Program-made: the position numbers and the translations under genes
Notes under the pieces: generated by a model
Databases searched by the model: none
What the model was told of the DNA's origin: nothing
What the model saw: the letters and a program-made list of their open reading frames with translations, nothing else
Shown: in pieces, positions 26,773 to 36,483 of the stretch
Layout: the number at the start of each line of letters is the position of its first letter
Position numbering within the stretch: position 1 is the first letter of the stretch
Origin: Pseudomonas syringae
GTDB lineage: Bacteria; Pseudomonadota; Gammaproteobacteria; Pseudomonadales; Pseudomonadaceae
Direction of reading: 5' to 3'
DNA length: 64,000 nt
Assembly (NCBI RefSeq): GCF_021605415.1
Contig: NZ_WKEQ01000022.1
Location: 28,876 to 92,875 of the forward strand

Positions 26773-26792
26773 GCGTTTGCGCTGAACTCAGA

Positions 26793-27719
26793 TCACAGCT
26801 TGGCTTGTAACAACGCCTCAAGCTTTTCCTGATCGCGGGCAAACTGACGGATGCCTTCAGCCAGTTTCTCGGTGGCCATCGCATCTTCGTTGGACAACCA
26901 GCGGAATTGCGCTTCGTTGAGGCTCAGGCGCGCTTCGCCGGCATGACCTGGCGCCAGTTTGCGCTCCAGTTTGCCCGTGTCGGCCGCCAGCTTGTCGATC
27001 AGATCCGGGCTGATGGTCAGGCGGTCGCAGCCGGCCAGTTGCTCGATCTGGTTGAGGTTACGGAAGCTCGCGCCCATGACCACGGTTTTGTAGTCATTGG
27101 CCTTGTAGTAGTTGTAAATGCGGGTCACGGACTGCACGCCCGGATCGTCGGCACCGGTGTAATCGTTGCCGTTGGCTTTCTTGTACCAGTCGTAGATGCG
27201 GCCCACGAACGGCGAGATCAGGAATACGCCGGCGTCGGCGCAAGCAGCGGCCTGGGCGAACGAGAACAGCAACGTCAGGTTGGTCTGAATCCCTTCCTTT
27301 TCGAGGATCTCGGCGGCGCGGATGCCTTCCCAGGTCGAGGCGATCTTGATCAGTACGCGGTCGCGGCCAATGCCGGCCTTGTCGTACAGTTCAATCAGGC
27401 GATGCGCGCGTTTGAGCACGGCATCCTGATCGAACGACAGGCGCGCATCCACTTCGGTGGAAATGCGGCCCGGAATCACTTTCAGAATTTCCTGGCCCAC
27501 GGCGACGCCAAAACGGTCGCTGGCCAGGCCCACATCGCCCTTGCAGTCGCTGACGCAAGCATTCAGCAGTTCGGCATAACCGGAAATGGCAGCGGCCTTG
27601 AGCAGCAGGGAAGGGTTGGTGGTGGCGTCTACCGGTTTAACGCGGGAGATCGCTTCGAAGTCGCCGGTGTCGGCAACCACGGTGGTCATTTGTTTGAGTT
27701 GTTCCAGCTTGGAAGTCAT
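26793..27719 (-). CDS. tal: Transaldolase
   Basis: A 308-aa TalB-type transaldolase of the pentose phosphate pathway, moving dihydroxyacetone between sugar phosphates. The Schiff-base Lys is in VLIKIASTWEGIRAA near residue 130; the family start DATTNPSLLLKAA is near residue 33 and DLTISPDLID-like sequence (CDRLTISPDLIDKLA) near 230. The ATG at 27719 gives the usual start MTSKLEQLKQMTTVV; an open frame of 51 more codons upstream carries no similarity. In P. aeruginosa, as I recall, dusA is the next gene; here about 24 kb intervenes. Confidence 0.96.
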   Translation of the reverse strand: MTSKLEQLKQMTTVVADTGDFEAISRVKPVDATTNPSLLLKAAAISGYAELLNACVSDCKGDVGLASDRFGVAVGQEILKVIPGRISTEVDARLSFDQDAVLKRAHRLIELYDKAGIGRDRVLIKIASTWEGIRAAEILEKEGIQTNLTLLFSFAQAAACADAGVFLISPFVGRIYDWYKKANGNDYTGADDPGVQSVTRIYNYYKANDYKTVVMGASFRNLNQIEQLAGCDRLTISPDLIDKLAADTGKLERKLAPGHAGEARLSLNEAQFRWLSNEDAMATEKLAEGIRQFARDQEKLEALLQAKL

Positions 27720-27934
27720 GAGTGTGCTCTGTCCTGTGGGTCTGGTGACATTACCCGAGCGCCGACAGCCACTCAAGGGCATGAAGGCGTATCGACGACC
27801 CCTGCGGCAACAACCTGAAAACGGCTGTTTGAAAGGCGGGGCGCGGTATCGTTGAGTTCGATGCCAAAACACGGCACAGGTTCAAAGCGACTGACCGGTT
27901 GCGCCCCGTGAGCACGCTTGTCATCAGTAAGCGC

Positions 27935-28900
27935 TTACTGCGCATTCAATAGCGTCTCAGCCGACGCTCGTGCGGGTTTCGGTTGGCCATCGGCGGTCAG
28001 AAAGCCGAAGTTTTTTTCCCGATCACTGCTGCCTGTATCTGTGTTTTTCCATTCATAGATCGATGTCAGCGGAATCTGCTGCTTTTTCACATCGGCGATG
28101 AACGCACTGATTTTGCTCGCCTGGCCCTCGGCGCCGCCGTTGGATGCAAGTGCCGAGACGCCCCATTCACTGATGACCCCCGGCAGATGGAAGTTTTGCT
28201 GAATGAACGCTTGAGCATTGCTGACCTGCGTAGGCGTCATGCCATAAGGGTGGTAGGAAATGGCATTGAGGCATTTAGGGTATTCAGTGACGATTTTGCT
28301 TAGCGCTACGGTTGATGCGGAGCCGGCGGTCGGCGGACGGGCGAAGCCGAAACCGACCCGTGGTGTCGACTGCGGTTGCCCTTGCAGCGACTTGCACATG
28401 GCATTCATGAACGGCACGAACGTCGTGTCGAAGTTGCCCGTCGGCCAATAGGTCGGCAGATCAGGCTCGTTCCATATTTCCGTCGCCACCAACTGCGAAC
28501 CGTAGGTTTTCTCCAGGCTTAGCACCGAATTGGCGAACGCTTGCCCCGCTGTCGCCAGTTCGCTGGTGTCGCCGGGTGTCGTGATCAGCGTTTTGATTGA
28601 GCGAACCGTCATCAATACCGGCAGGCCGGCGGATTTGGCGGCGGCGAAGGCGTCGCTGATCTGCTTCTGATAAGCCGTACCGCCCAGGCTGTTGCTCCAC
28701 ACGCCAAAGCGCACGAAACCGAAGCCCGCCGCTTTGATTTGCGCGGCATCGTCGGCGGTGAAACTCTGGATCTTGACCTGAACGCCGACGGTCTTGTTCG
28801 CCGCCAGTGCCGGGAACAGTTCGGTGGCGTGAACCTGACTGGTTGCGCCGAGCATTACCAGCGCCAGGGCCGATAACTGTTTGCGATGTGCTGATTTCAT
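27935..28900 (-). CDS. Secreted clan GH-A glycoside hydrolase
   Basis: A 321-aa exported protein. A signal peptide (ALALVMLGATSQVHA) precedes a TIM barrel. The acid/base Glu is in TEIWNEPDLPTYW near residue 142, and the nucleophile Glu is probably in GVISEWGVSAL near 247; QVKIQSFTADDAAQIKAAGF resembles GH5/GH39 starts. It lies next to, and divergent from, the exopolysaccharide locus, so it may trim or release the polymer as PslG does for Psl. That role is inferred. The ATG at 28900 has GGGAGAGCGG upstream and gives a proper signal peptide. Confidence 0.75.
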   Translation of the reverse strand: MKSAHRKQLSALALVMLGATSQVHATELFPALAANKTVGVQVKIQSFTADDAAQIKAAGFGFVRFGVWSNSLGGTAYQKQISDAFAAAKSAGLPVLMTVRSIKTLITTPGDTSELATAGQAFANSVLSLEKTYGSQLVATEIWNEPDLPTYWPTGNFDTTFVPFMNAMCKSLQGQPQSTPRVGFGFARPPTAGSASTVALSKIVTEYPKCLNAISYHPYGMTPTQVSNAQAFIQQNFHLPGVISEWGVSALASNGGAEGQASKISAFIADVKKQQIPLTSIYEWKNTDTGSSDREKNFGFLTADGQPKPARASAETLLNAQ

Positions 28901-28978
28901 GTCCGCTCTCCCTATGAGAAATGACATCTAGCCAATAGTGAATCTTTACTCATTTTTCGATAGTAAGGAGGCCACTAA

Positions 28979-29134
28979 GTGCATGAGTGTTATTTTTTGT
29001 CGGAAAACATCCTGCTGAAAATCACAGTTATTTTTAGTCCGGTAATTCTCATTGGGTGGCTTTTGACGCTGTGGTACTTAATGCACTGGTATCGGCAGGG
29101 CGAATCTATTTCTGAACCCGGGCAAGTCTTGTGA
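28979..29134 (+). CDS. 51-aa single-pass membrane protein, first gene of exopolysaccharide locus
   Basis: A GTG at 28979 is preceded by a textbook Shine-Dalgarno (TAAGGAGG, 7-base spacing) and opens 51 codons ending in TGA. The product has one strongly hydrophobic segment (TVIFSPVILIGWLLTLWYLM, about residues 16-35) followed by a short polar tail (HWYRQGESISEPG). I do not recognise a family. It is 57 bases upstream of the phosphatase gene and in the same direction, so it probably belongs to the locus, perhaps as a small regulator or partner of the export kinase. Confidence 0.6.
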   Translation: MHECYFLSENILLKITVIFSPVILIGWLLTLWYLMHWYRQGESISEPGQVL

Positions 29135-29191
29135 GTTCATTAAAAGCGCTCGGCATGTTGGCCGATTGACACTACACGGGAAAGTAAGAAC

Positions 29192-29632
29192 TTGTTCAAA
29201 AAGATCCTTGTCGTTTGCGTTGGCAATATTTGCCGAAGCCCGACCGCCGAGCTGTTGCTGCGCGAAGCTCTGGCTGCCTCAACGATCACGGTGACCTCCG
29301 CAGGCCTTGCCGCAAGGGTTGGCGAGGCGATGGAGCCATCGGCGCGCAAGGTGCTGGAACAACATGGCCGCAGCGCTCAGGGGTTTACGGCGCGGCAGAT
29401 CACGTCGGACATTGTTAATGATTCCGACTTGATTCTGGTGATGGAAAAAGAGCATGTAAAACAAGTACTGAAGATTGCCTCCCATGCACGAGGAAAGGTG
29501 TTTCTTCTAGGCAAGTGGCAAAGCGAACGCGAAATACAGGATCCGTATCGTCAGGGTAATGCCGCTTTTATTCATGCCCATGCATTGATTGAAGATGCTG
29601 TTAGCTCATGGGCGCAGCGCCTCGGGCATTGA
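29192..29632 (+). CDS. Low-molecular-weight protein tyrosine phosphatase (Etp/Wzb type)
   Basis: A 146-aa phosphatase. The P-loop CVGNICRSP carries the Cys nucleophile and Arg at residues 9-16, and the general acid Asp is in QDPYRQG near residue 115. It should dephosphorylate the tyrosine cluster of the neighbouring kinase, the cycle needed for polymer export in group 1 and group 4 capsules. The start is TTG at 29192 with GGAAAGTAAG just upstream. The kinase begins 39 bases downstream. Confidence 0.93.
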   Translation: MFKKILVVCVGNICRSPTAELLLREALAASTITVTSAGLAARVGEAMEPSARKVLEQHGRSAQGFTARQITSDIVNDSDLILVMEKEHVKQVLKIASHARGKVFLLGKWQSEREIQDPYRQGNAAFIHAHALIEDAVSSWAQRLGH

Positions 29633-29671
29633 TGAATATTCTTCAGATCAGTAAATGGTAAGAACAGACTT

Positions 29672-31897
29672 ATGCAGTTACCGTCAGTAATCGGCAATCG
29701 GGACAACGAACGAGACGACATTGATCTTCTCGGTATTTTCGGCTCACTGGTTGACCAGAAATGGTTGATAGGCGCGCTCACGGGTGCATTCATGGTCACC
29801 GGCGTCGCCTATGCGGTGTTGTCGACCCCGGTGTATCAGGCCAACGCGCTGGTTCAGGTTGAGCCGAAAAAGAACGACATGCTCGGTTTCGCCGACCTCA
29901 ACAGCATGCTCGGCGGGCAATCGCCGTCGGTGACTGAAATCGGCATCATCAAGTCCCGCGCGGTGATCGGCAAAACCGTCGATGATTTGCGCCTGGACAT
30001 CGACGTCACGCCCAACAGGTTCCCGATCATTGGCGGTTTTCTCGCCAGGCGTTATCGCGGCGACAGCGAATTCAGCGTGGCGGCCCCGCGTTTTGGCCTG
30101 AACAGCTACGCCTGGGGCGGCGAGCGTCTGGACATCGCGCGCCTCAACTTGCCGAAAGAGCTGTTGGGCAAGAAGCTCACGCTGATCGCTGGCGAAGACC
30201 ATCGTTTCCGCCTGTTGGACGACAACGACAATCTGCTCGTCGAGGGCGTTGCCGGCACGGCTTTCGTACAGGACGACGTAGAAGGGTTGATCGAGCATCT
30301 GGAAGCCAACCCCGGCACGCGGTTTGAAGTGGTGCGCAACCCGCGAATCGTGACGATCCAGGGTTATCAGGATGCGCTGGACATCACCGAGCAAGGCAAG
30401 GAATCGGGGATCATCCGCCTCGCCCTGGCCAGTTCGGATGCGCCTGAGGCGGTGCGGATTCTCAACAAGATCGCCTCGCTGTATGTGCAGCAGAACGTCC
30501 AGCGCACGTCGGCCGAAGCCGCGCAAAGCCTGGACTTCCTGCAAAGTCAGTTGCCACAAGTCAAAAGCGATCTGGCCAAGGCCAGCGATGCGCTCAACAG
30601 TTATCAGACCCGTGGCAAAACCGTGAACATCTCCCTCGAAACCCAATCGGTGCTGGAGCAGATTGTCGGGCTGGACACGCGGGTTTCCGAGCTGAAAATG
30701 CAGCAGGCCGAACTGGATCGCAAGTTCACCAAACAGCACCCGGCCTATCGCGCCTTGATGATGCAGATTGGCGAACTGACTCAGCAGCAGAAGTCGCTGC
30801 AAAGCAAAGTCCAAGGCTTGCCGGCCACGCAACAGGAACTGTTGAGTCTGACCCGTGACGTCGAAGTAGCGTCGCAGATCTACACGCAACTGCTGAACAA
30901 ATCCCAGGAGCTGGACATCGTCCGCGCCGGCGCCGTTGGCAATGTGCGCTTGGTCGACACGGCGGACGTCGACATGACCAACCCAGTCAAGCCGCGTAAA
31001 CCGCTGATCGTTCTGATCGCAACATTCCTCGGTGCCTTCGTCGGCGTTGCCCTGGTATTGCTGCGCAGATCCATGAGCCGTGGGCTGGAAGGGCCGGAAG
31101 CCATCGAGCAACTCGGCTTGCCGGTCTACGCGTCGATTCCGTACAGCGCGTTGCAGCAGGAAGAAGACACTAAAAAAGTCCGCACGAAGGACGGCGCGGA
31201 CAAACCGGCGTATCTGTTGGCCCTGCGTACGCCGACGGACCTGTCCATCGAGTCGATCCGCAGCCTGCGCACCTGCCTGCACTTCGCCGGGCTGGACTCG
31301 ACCAACAACCGCATCATGATTTCCGGCCCGAGCCCTCAGGTCGGCAAAACCTTCGTGTCGTCCAACCTGGCGGCGGTCATGGCGCAAAGCGGCCAACGCG
31401 TGGTGCTGATCGATGCGGACATGCGCAAAGGGCATTTGCACAAAACCCTGAACACGCCGGTCACCAATGGCTTGTCGGATCTGCTGGTCAAGCGTTGCAG
31501 CATCGATGACGCGATCAACCAGATCGAAGTGGAGAATCTGCACTTCATCAGCCGTGGCCAGGTGCCGCCCAACCCTTCAGAGCTGTTGATGCACGCCAAT
31601 TTCCGCGAGCTGCTGGCTGACCTCAGTGAGCGCTATGACGTGGTGATCATCGATACGCCGCCGCTTTTGGCAGTAACAGACGCGGCCATTGTCGGCCGTG
31701 AAGCGGCGATCAACTTGATCGTCACCCGCTTCGGCGTCAACCCGGCCAAAGAGATCGAACTGACGATTCGTCGTTTCGCCCAGAACGGCATCGAGTTGAA
31801 AGGCGCTGTGTTCAACGGCGTCGAGAAACGCACGGCCAGCGCCTACGGCGGCAGCTACGGCTATTACAACTACGAATACGCGTCCGACAAATCCTGA
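29672..31897 (+). CDS. Polysaccharide co-polymerase tyrosine autokinase (Wzc/Etk type)
   Basis: A 741-aa inner-membrane protein. The Wzz domain has two helices (near residues 30-52 and 440-460) around a periplasmic coiled-coil region. A cytosolic BY-kinase follows: Walker A GPSPQVGKTFVSS near 553, Walker A' VVLIDADMRKG near 577 and Walker B VVIIDTPPLLA near 660. The C terminus is a tyrosine cluster (YGGSYGYYNYEY). Oligomerisation and cycling of Tyr phosphorylation drive chain-length control and export with Wza. The partner phosphatase gene lies just upstream. Confidence 0.95.
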   Translation: MQLPSVIGNRDNERDDIDLLGIFGSLVDQKWLIGALTGAFMVTGVAYAVLSTPVYQANALVQVEPKKNDMLGFADLNSMLGGQSPSVTEIGIIKSRAVIGKTVDDLRLDIDVTPNRFPIIGGFLARRYRGDSEFSVAAPRFGLNSYAWGGERLDIARLNLPKELLGKKLTLIAGEDHRFRLLDDNDNLLVEGVAGTAFVQDDVEGLIEHLEANPGTRFEVVRNPRIVTIQGYQDALDITEQGKESGIIRLALASSDAPEAVRILNKIASLYVQQNVQRTSAEAAQSLDFLQSQLPQVKSDLAKASDALNSYQTRGKTVNISLETQSVLEQIVGLDTRVSELKMQQAELDRKFTKQHPAYRALMMQIGELTQQQKSLQSKVQGLPATQQELLSLTRDVEVASQIYTQLLNKSQELDIVRAGAVGNVRLVDTADVDMTNPVKPRKPLIVLIATFLGAFVGVALVLLRRSMSRGLEGPEAIEQLGLPVYASIPYSALQQEEDTKKVRTKDGADKPAYLLALRTPTDLSIESIRSLRTCLHFAGLDSTNNRIMISGPSPQVGKTFVSSNLAAVMAQSGQRVVLIDADMRKGHLHKTLNTPVTNGLSDLLVKRCSIDDAINQIEVENLHFISRGQVPPNPSELLMHANFRELLADLSERYDVVIIDTPPLLAVTDAAIVGREAAINLIVTRFGVNPAKEIELTIRRFAQNGIELKGAVFNGVEKRTASAYGGSYGYYNYEYASDKS

Positions 31898-31939
31898 GTG
31901 TCAGCGATTGTTCTTACATGCATGGAAGTGGGTGGATTT

Positions 31940-33022
31940 GTGAAAAAAATACTGCACGTGGCTGAAACGATTAAAGGTGGCGTCGCGACGGTAATCCGTA
32001 CGATTTCGGCCTCGCCGCAAGACCAGGCGGCGGACTATGAACTGGTTTACCTGGTTCCCCTCGATCAGGAAAAAGAACTGCACGGCATCGACGCGCAGCA
32101 GATCCGTACCTTCGAAAGAAGCGGGCGCAATGTCGGTTCGCTGTTGCGTTTCGCTTGGGAAATGGCGCGGGTGATGCTCAAGGAAAAACCCGACGTCGTG
32201 CATTTGCACAGCACTTTTTCCGGGGTGATTGGCCGGTGCGTGTGCGTGCTGCTGCGGCCGTGGCGCAAGCCGAAAATCGTCTACTGCCCGCACGCTTTTT
32301 CGTTCCTGATGGAAAGCTCGCCGATCAAACAAAAAGCCTATGCGTGGATTGAGCGGGTGCTGCAAAAGGTCACGGACACGATCATTTGCGTCAGCCAGTA
32401 CGAGCTCGACAAGGCGGCGCGGTTTGGCATTGAGCGTAAGCGTATGACCCTGATCTACAACGGCATCCATCAGCGGGAAGAGGCGCCGAAAGCTGAGAGC
32501 CACGAGCCGATCCATCTGCTGTTTGTCGGCCGTCTCGATTATCAAAAGGGTTTTGATGTGTTGCTCAAGGCCTTCGCCAACGTGCAGCGCAGCGATCTGA
32601 AATTGACCGTGGTCGGCAGCGCCGTCAACGAGGATTCGGTCGAATGCCCGCCGATGGACGCCGTTGAATACCTGCCTTGGGTAACCCCAAGCGAAGTGCA
32701 GGCGCTGTATCAAAAGGCCGACGCACTGATTGTTCCGAGTCGCTGGGAAGGCTTTGCCATGGTGCCGCTGGAAGGCATGGCCATGGGTCTGCCAGTGATT
32801 GCCAGCAACTGCACATCGCTGCCCGAACTGGTCACCAACGAGGTGACCGGTTACGTCTTCCCGACCGGCGATCACCAGGCATTGGCCGACGTACTGGCAA
32901 AAATCCAGAAGCCTAGGTTGCTCGACCTCGGTAACGAAGGTCGCAACATCGTCCGCGAACGCTTCAGCGCCGCGTTGATGATTCGCCAGACCTACGACGT
33001 GTATCACGCCTCCACTTATTAA
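31940..33022 (+). CDS. GT4-family glycosyltransferase
   Basis: A 360-aa retaining glycosyltransferase of the GT-B fold. The N-terminal domain opens KKILHVAETIKGGVATVIRT; the C-terminal nucleotide-sugar site is RLDYQKGFDVLLKAF near residue 200 and PSRWEGFAMVPLEGMAMG near 275 (the EX7E-like motif). It is the only clear sugar transferase in the locus besides the WcaJ-type initiator, so it probably adds the second sugar of the repeat. GTG at 31940 is chosen for GGTGGA just upstream. ATG at 31922 and GTG at 31898 are alternatives; the latter directly abuts the kinase stop. Confidence 0.9.
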   Translation: MKKILHVAETIKGGVATVIRTISASPQDQAADYELVYLVPLDQEKELHGIDAQQIRTFERSGRNVGSLLRFAWEMARVMLKEKPDVVHLHSTFSGVIGRCVCVLLRPWRKPKIVYCPHAFSFLMESSPIKQKAYAWIERVLQKVTDTIICVSQYELDKAARFGIERKRMTLIYNGIHQREEAPKAESHEPIHLLFVGRLDYQKGFDVLLKAFANVQRSDLKLTVVGSAVNEDSVECPPMDAVEYLPWVTPSEVQALYQKADALIVPSRWEGFAMVPLEGMAMGLPVIASNCTSLPELVTNEVTGYVFPTGDHQALADVLAKIQKPRLLDLGNEGRNIVRERFSAALMIRQTYDVYHASTY

Positions 33023-33035
33023 GCAGACACCACTT

Positions 33036-34148
33036 ATGAACGTAACGATTTTGCATGGCTACAGTGCTTCCAACTCCGGTGATGGCCTGCTCGTGGATCT
33101 GGCGATTGCGCTGGTTCAGCGAAACTTCGGTGAAGACACCTCGATCAGTGTCGTGGCGTCCGATCCCGAGTCCTTCAGCTACTTGCCGCACCCGCGCTTT
33201 GACGCGCCGGTGATGGCGGCCAAGGGTTTGGGACGGGTCAAGCAAGCGGTGTTCCTGAATCAGTCTTACGCCGGCCTCGCCGAGCTGCTGAAGAAAACCG
33301 ACCTGATCGTCGGCGTCGGCGGCGGTTACATGCGCTCGAAAAGTGCTTTCGAGCACATCAAGTTGAAACTGGGCCACGCCAAGCAACTGGAAACCGCGAT
33401 CCTCAGCAAAGTACCGTCGGTGTACCTGCCGCAAAGCATCGGCCCGTTCCACGGCGAGAGCAGCAAGATCGTCGAGCATTACGCCAGCGCCGATGCGGTC
33501 TTCGTGCGTGACAATCGCTCCTCGGCAATTTTCGATGCCTGTGAAAATGTCTATCGCGCGCCGGATCTGGCGGTGCAGTCACTGGCCAGCAAAATCCTCA
33601 TGCAACCGAAGTTCACCCGCTGCGCGTCATCGCCGACCACCGTCTGCGTCGTCCTGCGCAAGCCGCCGCAGTGGAGCAAAGAAAAGAAAGTCGCCTACGT
33701 CGCCAATCTGAAGTTACTGCTGCAGCGACTGAAGAACAAAAGCAAAGTGGTGTGCGCCGTACAGAGCGCTGTGCGCGGCAACGATGACGGCGCGTTTTAT
33801 CGCGAGCTGGGCATCACTGAAGACTTGTTGCCGCTGAAGGCAACCCTGGCGAAATATCAACCGGATCTGGTGATTTCCGTCCGATTGCACGGCGCCATCG
33901 AATCGTTGCTTTCCGGGGTGCCGGCGTATCACATCAGCTATGAGCGCAAAGGCTTCGGCGCCTATCAGGACATGGGCGTCGAGGACTGGGTGATCAACGG
34001 CGGCGACATCGATGTCGACACCATCATCAACACGGTTTACGCGCCGAATGCGTTGTCGGATTTCGGCAAACGCCTGACGGACACCTGCCGCGAAATCGAA
34101 GCGAAAACCGTGGCCATGGACGGCATCATCCAGGGCATCGTTCGATGA
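33036..34148 (+). CDS. Polysaccharide pyruvyl transferase family protein
   Basis: A 370-aa protein of the polysaccharide pyruvyl transferase family (GYSASNSGDGLLVDLAI at the N terminus, GVGGGYMRSK near 88, YLPQSIGPFHGES near 128, LVISVRLHGAIESLLSGVPA near 278). Members transfer pyruvate from phosphoenolpyruvate as a ketal onto sugars of exopolysaccharides, giving acidic polymers. The family also includes CsaB- and AmsJ-type enzymes, and the acceptor cannot be read from sequence. The stop overlaps the flippase start by 4 bases (ATGA). Confidence 0.88.
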   Translation: MNVTILHGYSASNSGDGLLVDLAIALVQRNFGEDTSISVVASDPESFSYLPHPRFDAPVMAAKGLGRVKQAVFLNQSYAGLAELLKKTDLIVGVGGGYMRSKSAFEHIKLKLGHAKQLETAILSKVPSVYLPQSIGPFHGESSKIVEHYASADAVFVRDNRSSAIFDACENVYRAPDLAVQSLASKILMQPKFTRCASSPTTVCVVLRKPPQWSKEKKVAYVANLKLLLQRLKNKSKVVCAVQSAVRGNDDGAFYRELGITEDLLPLKATLAKYQPDLVISVRLHGAIESLLSGVPAYHISYERKGFGAYQDMGVEDWVINGGDIDVDTIINTVYAPNALSDFGKRLTDTCREIEAKTVAMDGIIQGIVR

Positions 34149-35377
34149 TATTTCGGCTGTTGCTCCGCGGTGGGGCATTGGGCGCCAAGTTTCTGCTGGT
34201 GCTGGCGATCACCCATTTTCTCGGTTATGAGGCGCTGGGCTTTTACGGTGTGGTGGTCGCGGCGTCGTTGATTGCGTCGAAGTTTTACAGCGTCGGTTTC
34301 AGTTCCGAAATCAATCGTTTGATCAGCGTGGGCGGCAGTTCGCGCCGGGTCGTCGACAAGGTGTTGCTGCTGTACCTGGCGGTGGGGCTGGTGCTGTCGG
34401 TGGTGACGGTGCTGATGTATTCACTGTTTCAGCCGGTTGAAGCCGCGACGGCGCTGATCGTCTGCGTGACCCTGGTGCTGCTCACCGAGCACCTGTCATT
34501 CGAGATCAATTCGTTCGTGTTTTCAGCGCAGAAAGCCACGGCGGGGGCGTTGCTGTTTTTCATCAAGACTGGCCTCTGGGCGGTGCTTGCCGTGGGCGGG
34601 ATGATGCTCGGCTGGGTATCCGGTATTGCCAGCGTGCTGTGGCTGTGGGTCGCCGCCAACGTGCTGGTGATCGTCGCCGGTTACGCGATCATGGTGCGCG
34701 TGCATCGGGGGCGCGTGGCTGAGGCGCTGACCACCGCGACCGTGTGGAAGGCCGGGCTGCCGTTTTATCTCGGCACTGGCCTGATCGCGTTGAGTCAGTA
34801 CGCCGAGCGCTTTCTGATCATCGACCTCGAACCCTACGCCAGCCTCGGTAAGTATGTTTACGCGTGGTCGGCGGCAAATACCTTGCAGGCGCTGTCCTAC
34901 GCGGTGGTGGCGGTGGTGGGCATTCCGGTGCTCGCCAAGCGATTTCAGGCCGATCAGCAGCCGTTCACGGTGCGCCAGTTATTCGTGAACAAGTGGGTGA
35001 TGCGTTCGCTGTTGGTGTCGGCGGCGGTGGCGGTGGCGATTTATCTGTTCTTCAACGTGGTGCTCGATTACGTGGCCACCAGCGTTCCGCGTCCGGATAA
35101 CGCGCTTCTCGGTGTACTGATTTTCTCCTTCGCGCTGCGTGCCATTGGCGACATTGTCTGGGGCGGTCTGATCGCTTCGAAGAACAGTCGAGTGTCCGTC
35201 GCCAGCGCGGCGATCTGCCTGCTGGTGTCGGTGCCGGTCAGCTATGTGTTGATCAAGCACTACTCGATTTATGGCGCGGCGTGGGGCAACGTCTTTGCGA
35301 TCATCGTTCAGCTCGTCGTGATCGCTGTGTTGACCCGCGTAACTCGCTCGAAGAAGGCCGCGTTGTCATGGGCCTGA
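34145..35377 (+). CDS. Wzx-type lipid-linked oligosaccharide flippase
   Basis: A 410-aa protein with about 12 to 14 hydrophobic segments and the MATE/MOP-like beginning (RLLLRGGALGAKFLLVLAIT). It is the only transporter of this kind in the locus, so it should flip the undecaprenyl-linked repeat across the inner membrane. Sequence conservation in Wzx proteins is poor, and the assignment rests on topology and neighbours. It is coupled to the genes before and after by short overlaps. Confidence 0.82.
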   Translation: MIFRLLLRGGALGAKFLLVLAITHFLGYEALGFYGVVVAASLIASKFYSVGFSSEINRLISVGGSSRRVVDKVLLLYLAVGLVLSVVTVLMYSLFQPVEAATALIVCVTLVLLTEHLSFEINSFVFSAQKATAGALLFFIKTGLWAVLAVGGMMLGWVSGIASVLWLWVAANVLVIVAGYAIMVRVHRGRVAEALTTATVWKAGLPFYLGTGLIALSQYAERFLIIDLEPYASLGKYVYAWSAANTLQALSYAVVAVVGIPVLAKRFQADQQPFTVRQLFVNKWVMRSLLVSAAVAVAIYLFFNVVLDYVATSVPRPDNALLGVLIFSFALRAIGDIVWGGLIASKNSRVSVASAAICLLVSVPVSYVLIKHYSIYGAAWGNVFAIIVQLVVIAVLTRVTRSKKAALSWA

Positions 35378-36471
35378 AGCTGCCGTGCATCGAGTTTCGT
35401 GGCAGGAAATTCGATTCGTCGATTTCCTTTCTGATCCTGTTCACAGGTCTGTTTTTGTCGGTGGCGATGCCGCTGTTAATCCCCCGTGATCCCGGGCCGG
35501 ATGCCATGACCTTGTGGTCGTCCTACGCCCGCGCCGACAACTGCAACTTCTGGAATCCGTTCTCGCCGGATCGCTCCTCCTACGAATGTTCGGCATTCCT
35601 GCTCAGGCCTATCGGGATCAACCTGACCAATGCCTGGGCCTATGGGATGTTCTGCAATTTCTTTTTGACGGCGATCCCGGTGGTGGTCTTTCGACGCATG
35701 CCGCTGACGATTTTCGGCACGCTGTGTCTGTGGGGGATCGTGCGTTCGTTTTTTCTGGAGAACCTGACCAAGGAAATCATTGTGTCGGTGGCGGTGCTGA
35801 GCATTTTGCTCAGCTCGTTGACGCGCAAATATCGCGGCGGGTTTTTCCTTTCGGCGGTGATTTACGGCGTGCTGATCCGGCCTTACTGGATTCTGTTTTC
35901 GCTGTCGTGGATCGGTGTCTGCGTGATGAAGAAATATGTCTCGCGCTTCACCTTTTTCCTGATGCTGTTCCTGTTCTATCTGGCGGTCGCCATGGCGATT
36001 CAGGTGGCGCTGGGCTTTCCGGTGTCGTCGATTCGCGCCAGTAACAACGAATTGCGCACGGCGGGCGAGGAGGGTTCGAAATCGTTGATCGTGTCCTGGC
36101 TGACGGGTAGCGATTTCGTCTCCCAGGCGCTGGACTCGATGATCATTTTCTTCCGTTTGTCGTTTCCCGTGGAGCTGATCCTGCTGTCGGGCCCGGGCCA
36201 GGCGATTTTCGTGGCGTTGATGATCATGACCGCGTTGCTGCTGTTCAAGGTCATCACGTCGACCGATTACAAGGGCGCACCGATCCAGACCAAACCCAAG
36301 GAGCTGATCGCTATCCCGATGGCGTTTCTGCTGGTGCAAGGCTTGTTCGAGCCGGACTTCGGTTCCTTCGCCCGACATTTCTCCATGGTGGTACCGGTGC
36401 TGTTTGTCGGCCTGGGACTGATGCTGCGGGCGAACAAACCGGTGCAGGTTGAATCAAGAATTCTGAATTGA
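35368..36471 (+). CDS. Polytopic membrane protein, Wzy polymerase candidate
   Basis: A 367-aa membrane protein with roughly ten hydrophobic segments and a periplasmic loop region around residues 210-250 (ASNNELRTAGEEGSK). No conserved motif is readable, as is usual for Wzy. It stands between the flippase and the acyltransferase, and no other polymerase candidate exists in the locus, so block polymerisation of repeats is the best guess. The ATG at 35368 overlaps the flippase stop. An EpsG- or ligase-like role is possible. Confidence 0.65.
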   Translation: MGLKLPCIEFRGRKFDSSISFLILFTGLFLSVAMPLLIPRDPGPDAMTLWSSYARADNCNFWNPFSPDRSSYECSAFLLRPIGINLTNAWAYGMFCNFFLTAIPVVVFRRMPLTIFGTLCLWGIVRSFFLENLTKEIIVSVAVLSILLSSLTRKYRGGFFLSAVIYGVLIRPYWILFSLSWIGVCVMKKYVSRFTFFLMLFLFYLAVAMAIQVALGFPVSSIRASNNELRTAGEEGSKSLIVSWLTGSDFVSQALDSMIIFFRLSFPVELILLSGPGQAIFVALMIMTALLLFKVITSTDYKGAPIQTKPKELIAIPMAFLLVQGLFEPDFGSFARHFSMVVPVLFVGLGLMLRANKPVQVESRILN

Positions 36472-36483
36472 GGCAGGTGCTGT

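Noticed and set aside
29744..31543. 599-codon minus-strand frame opposite the tyrosine kinase gene
   Set aside because: It is a shadow of third-position GC bias; its translation is rich in Arg, Gln and His without any fold motif.
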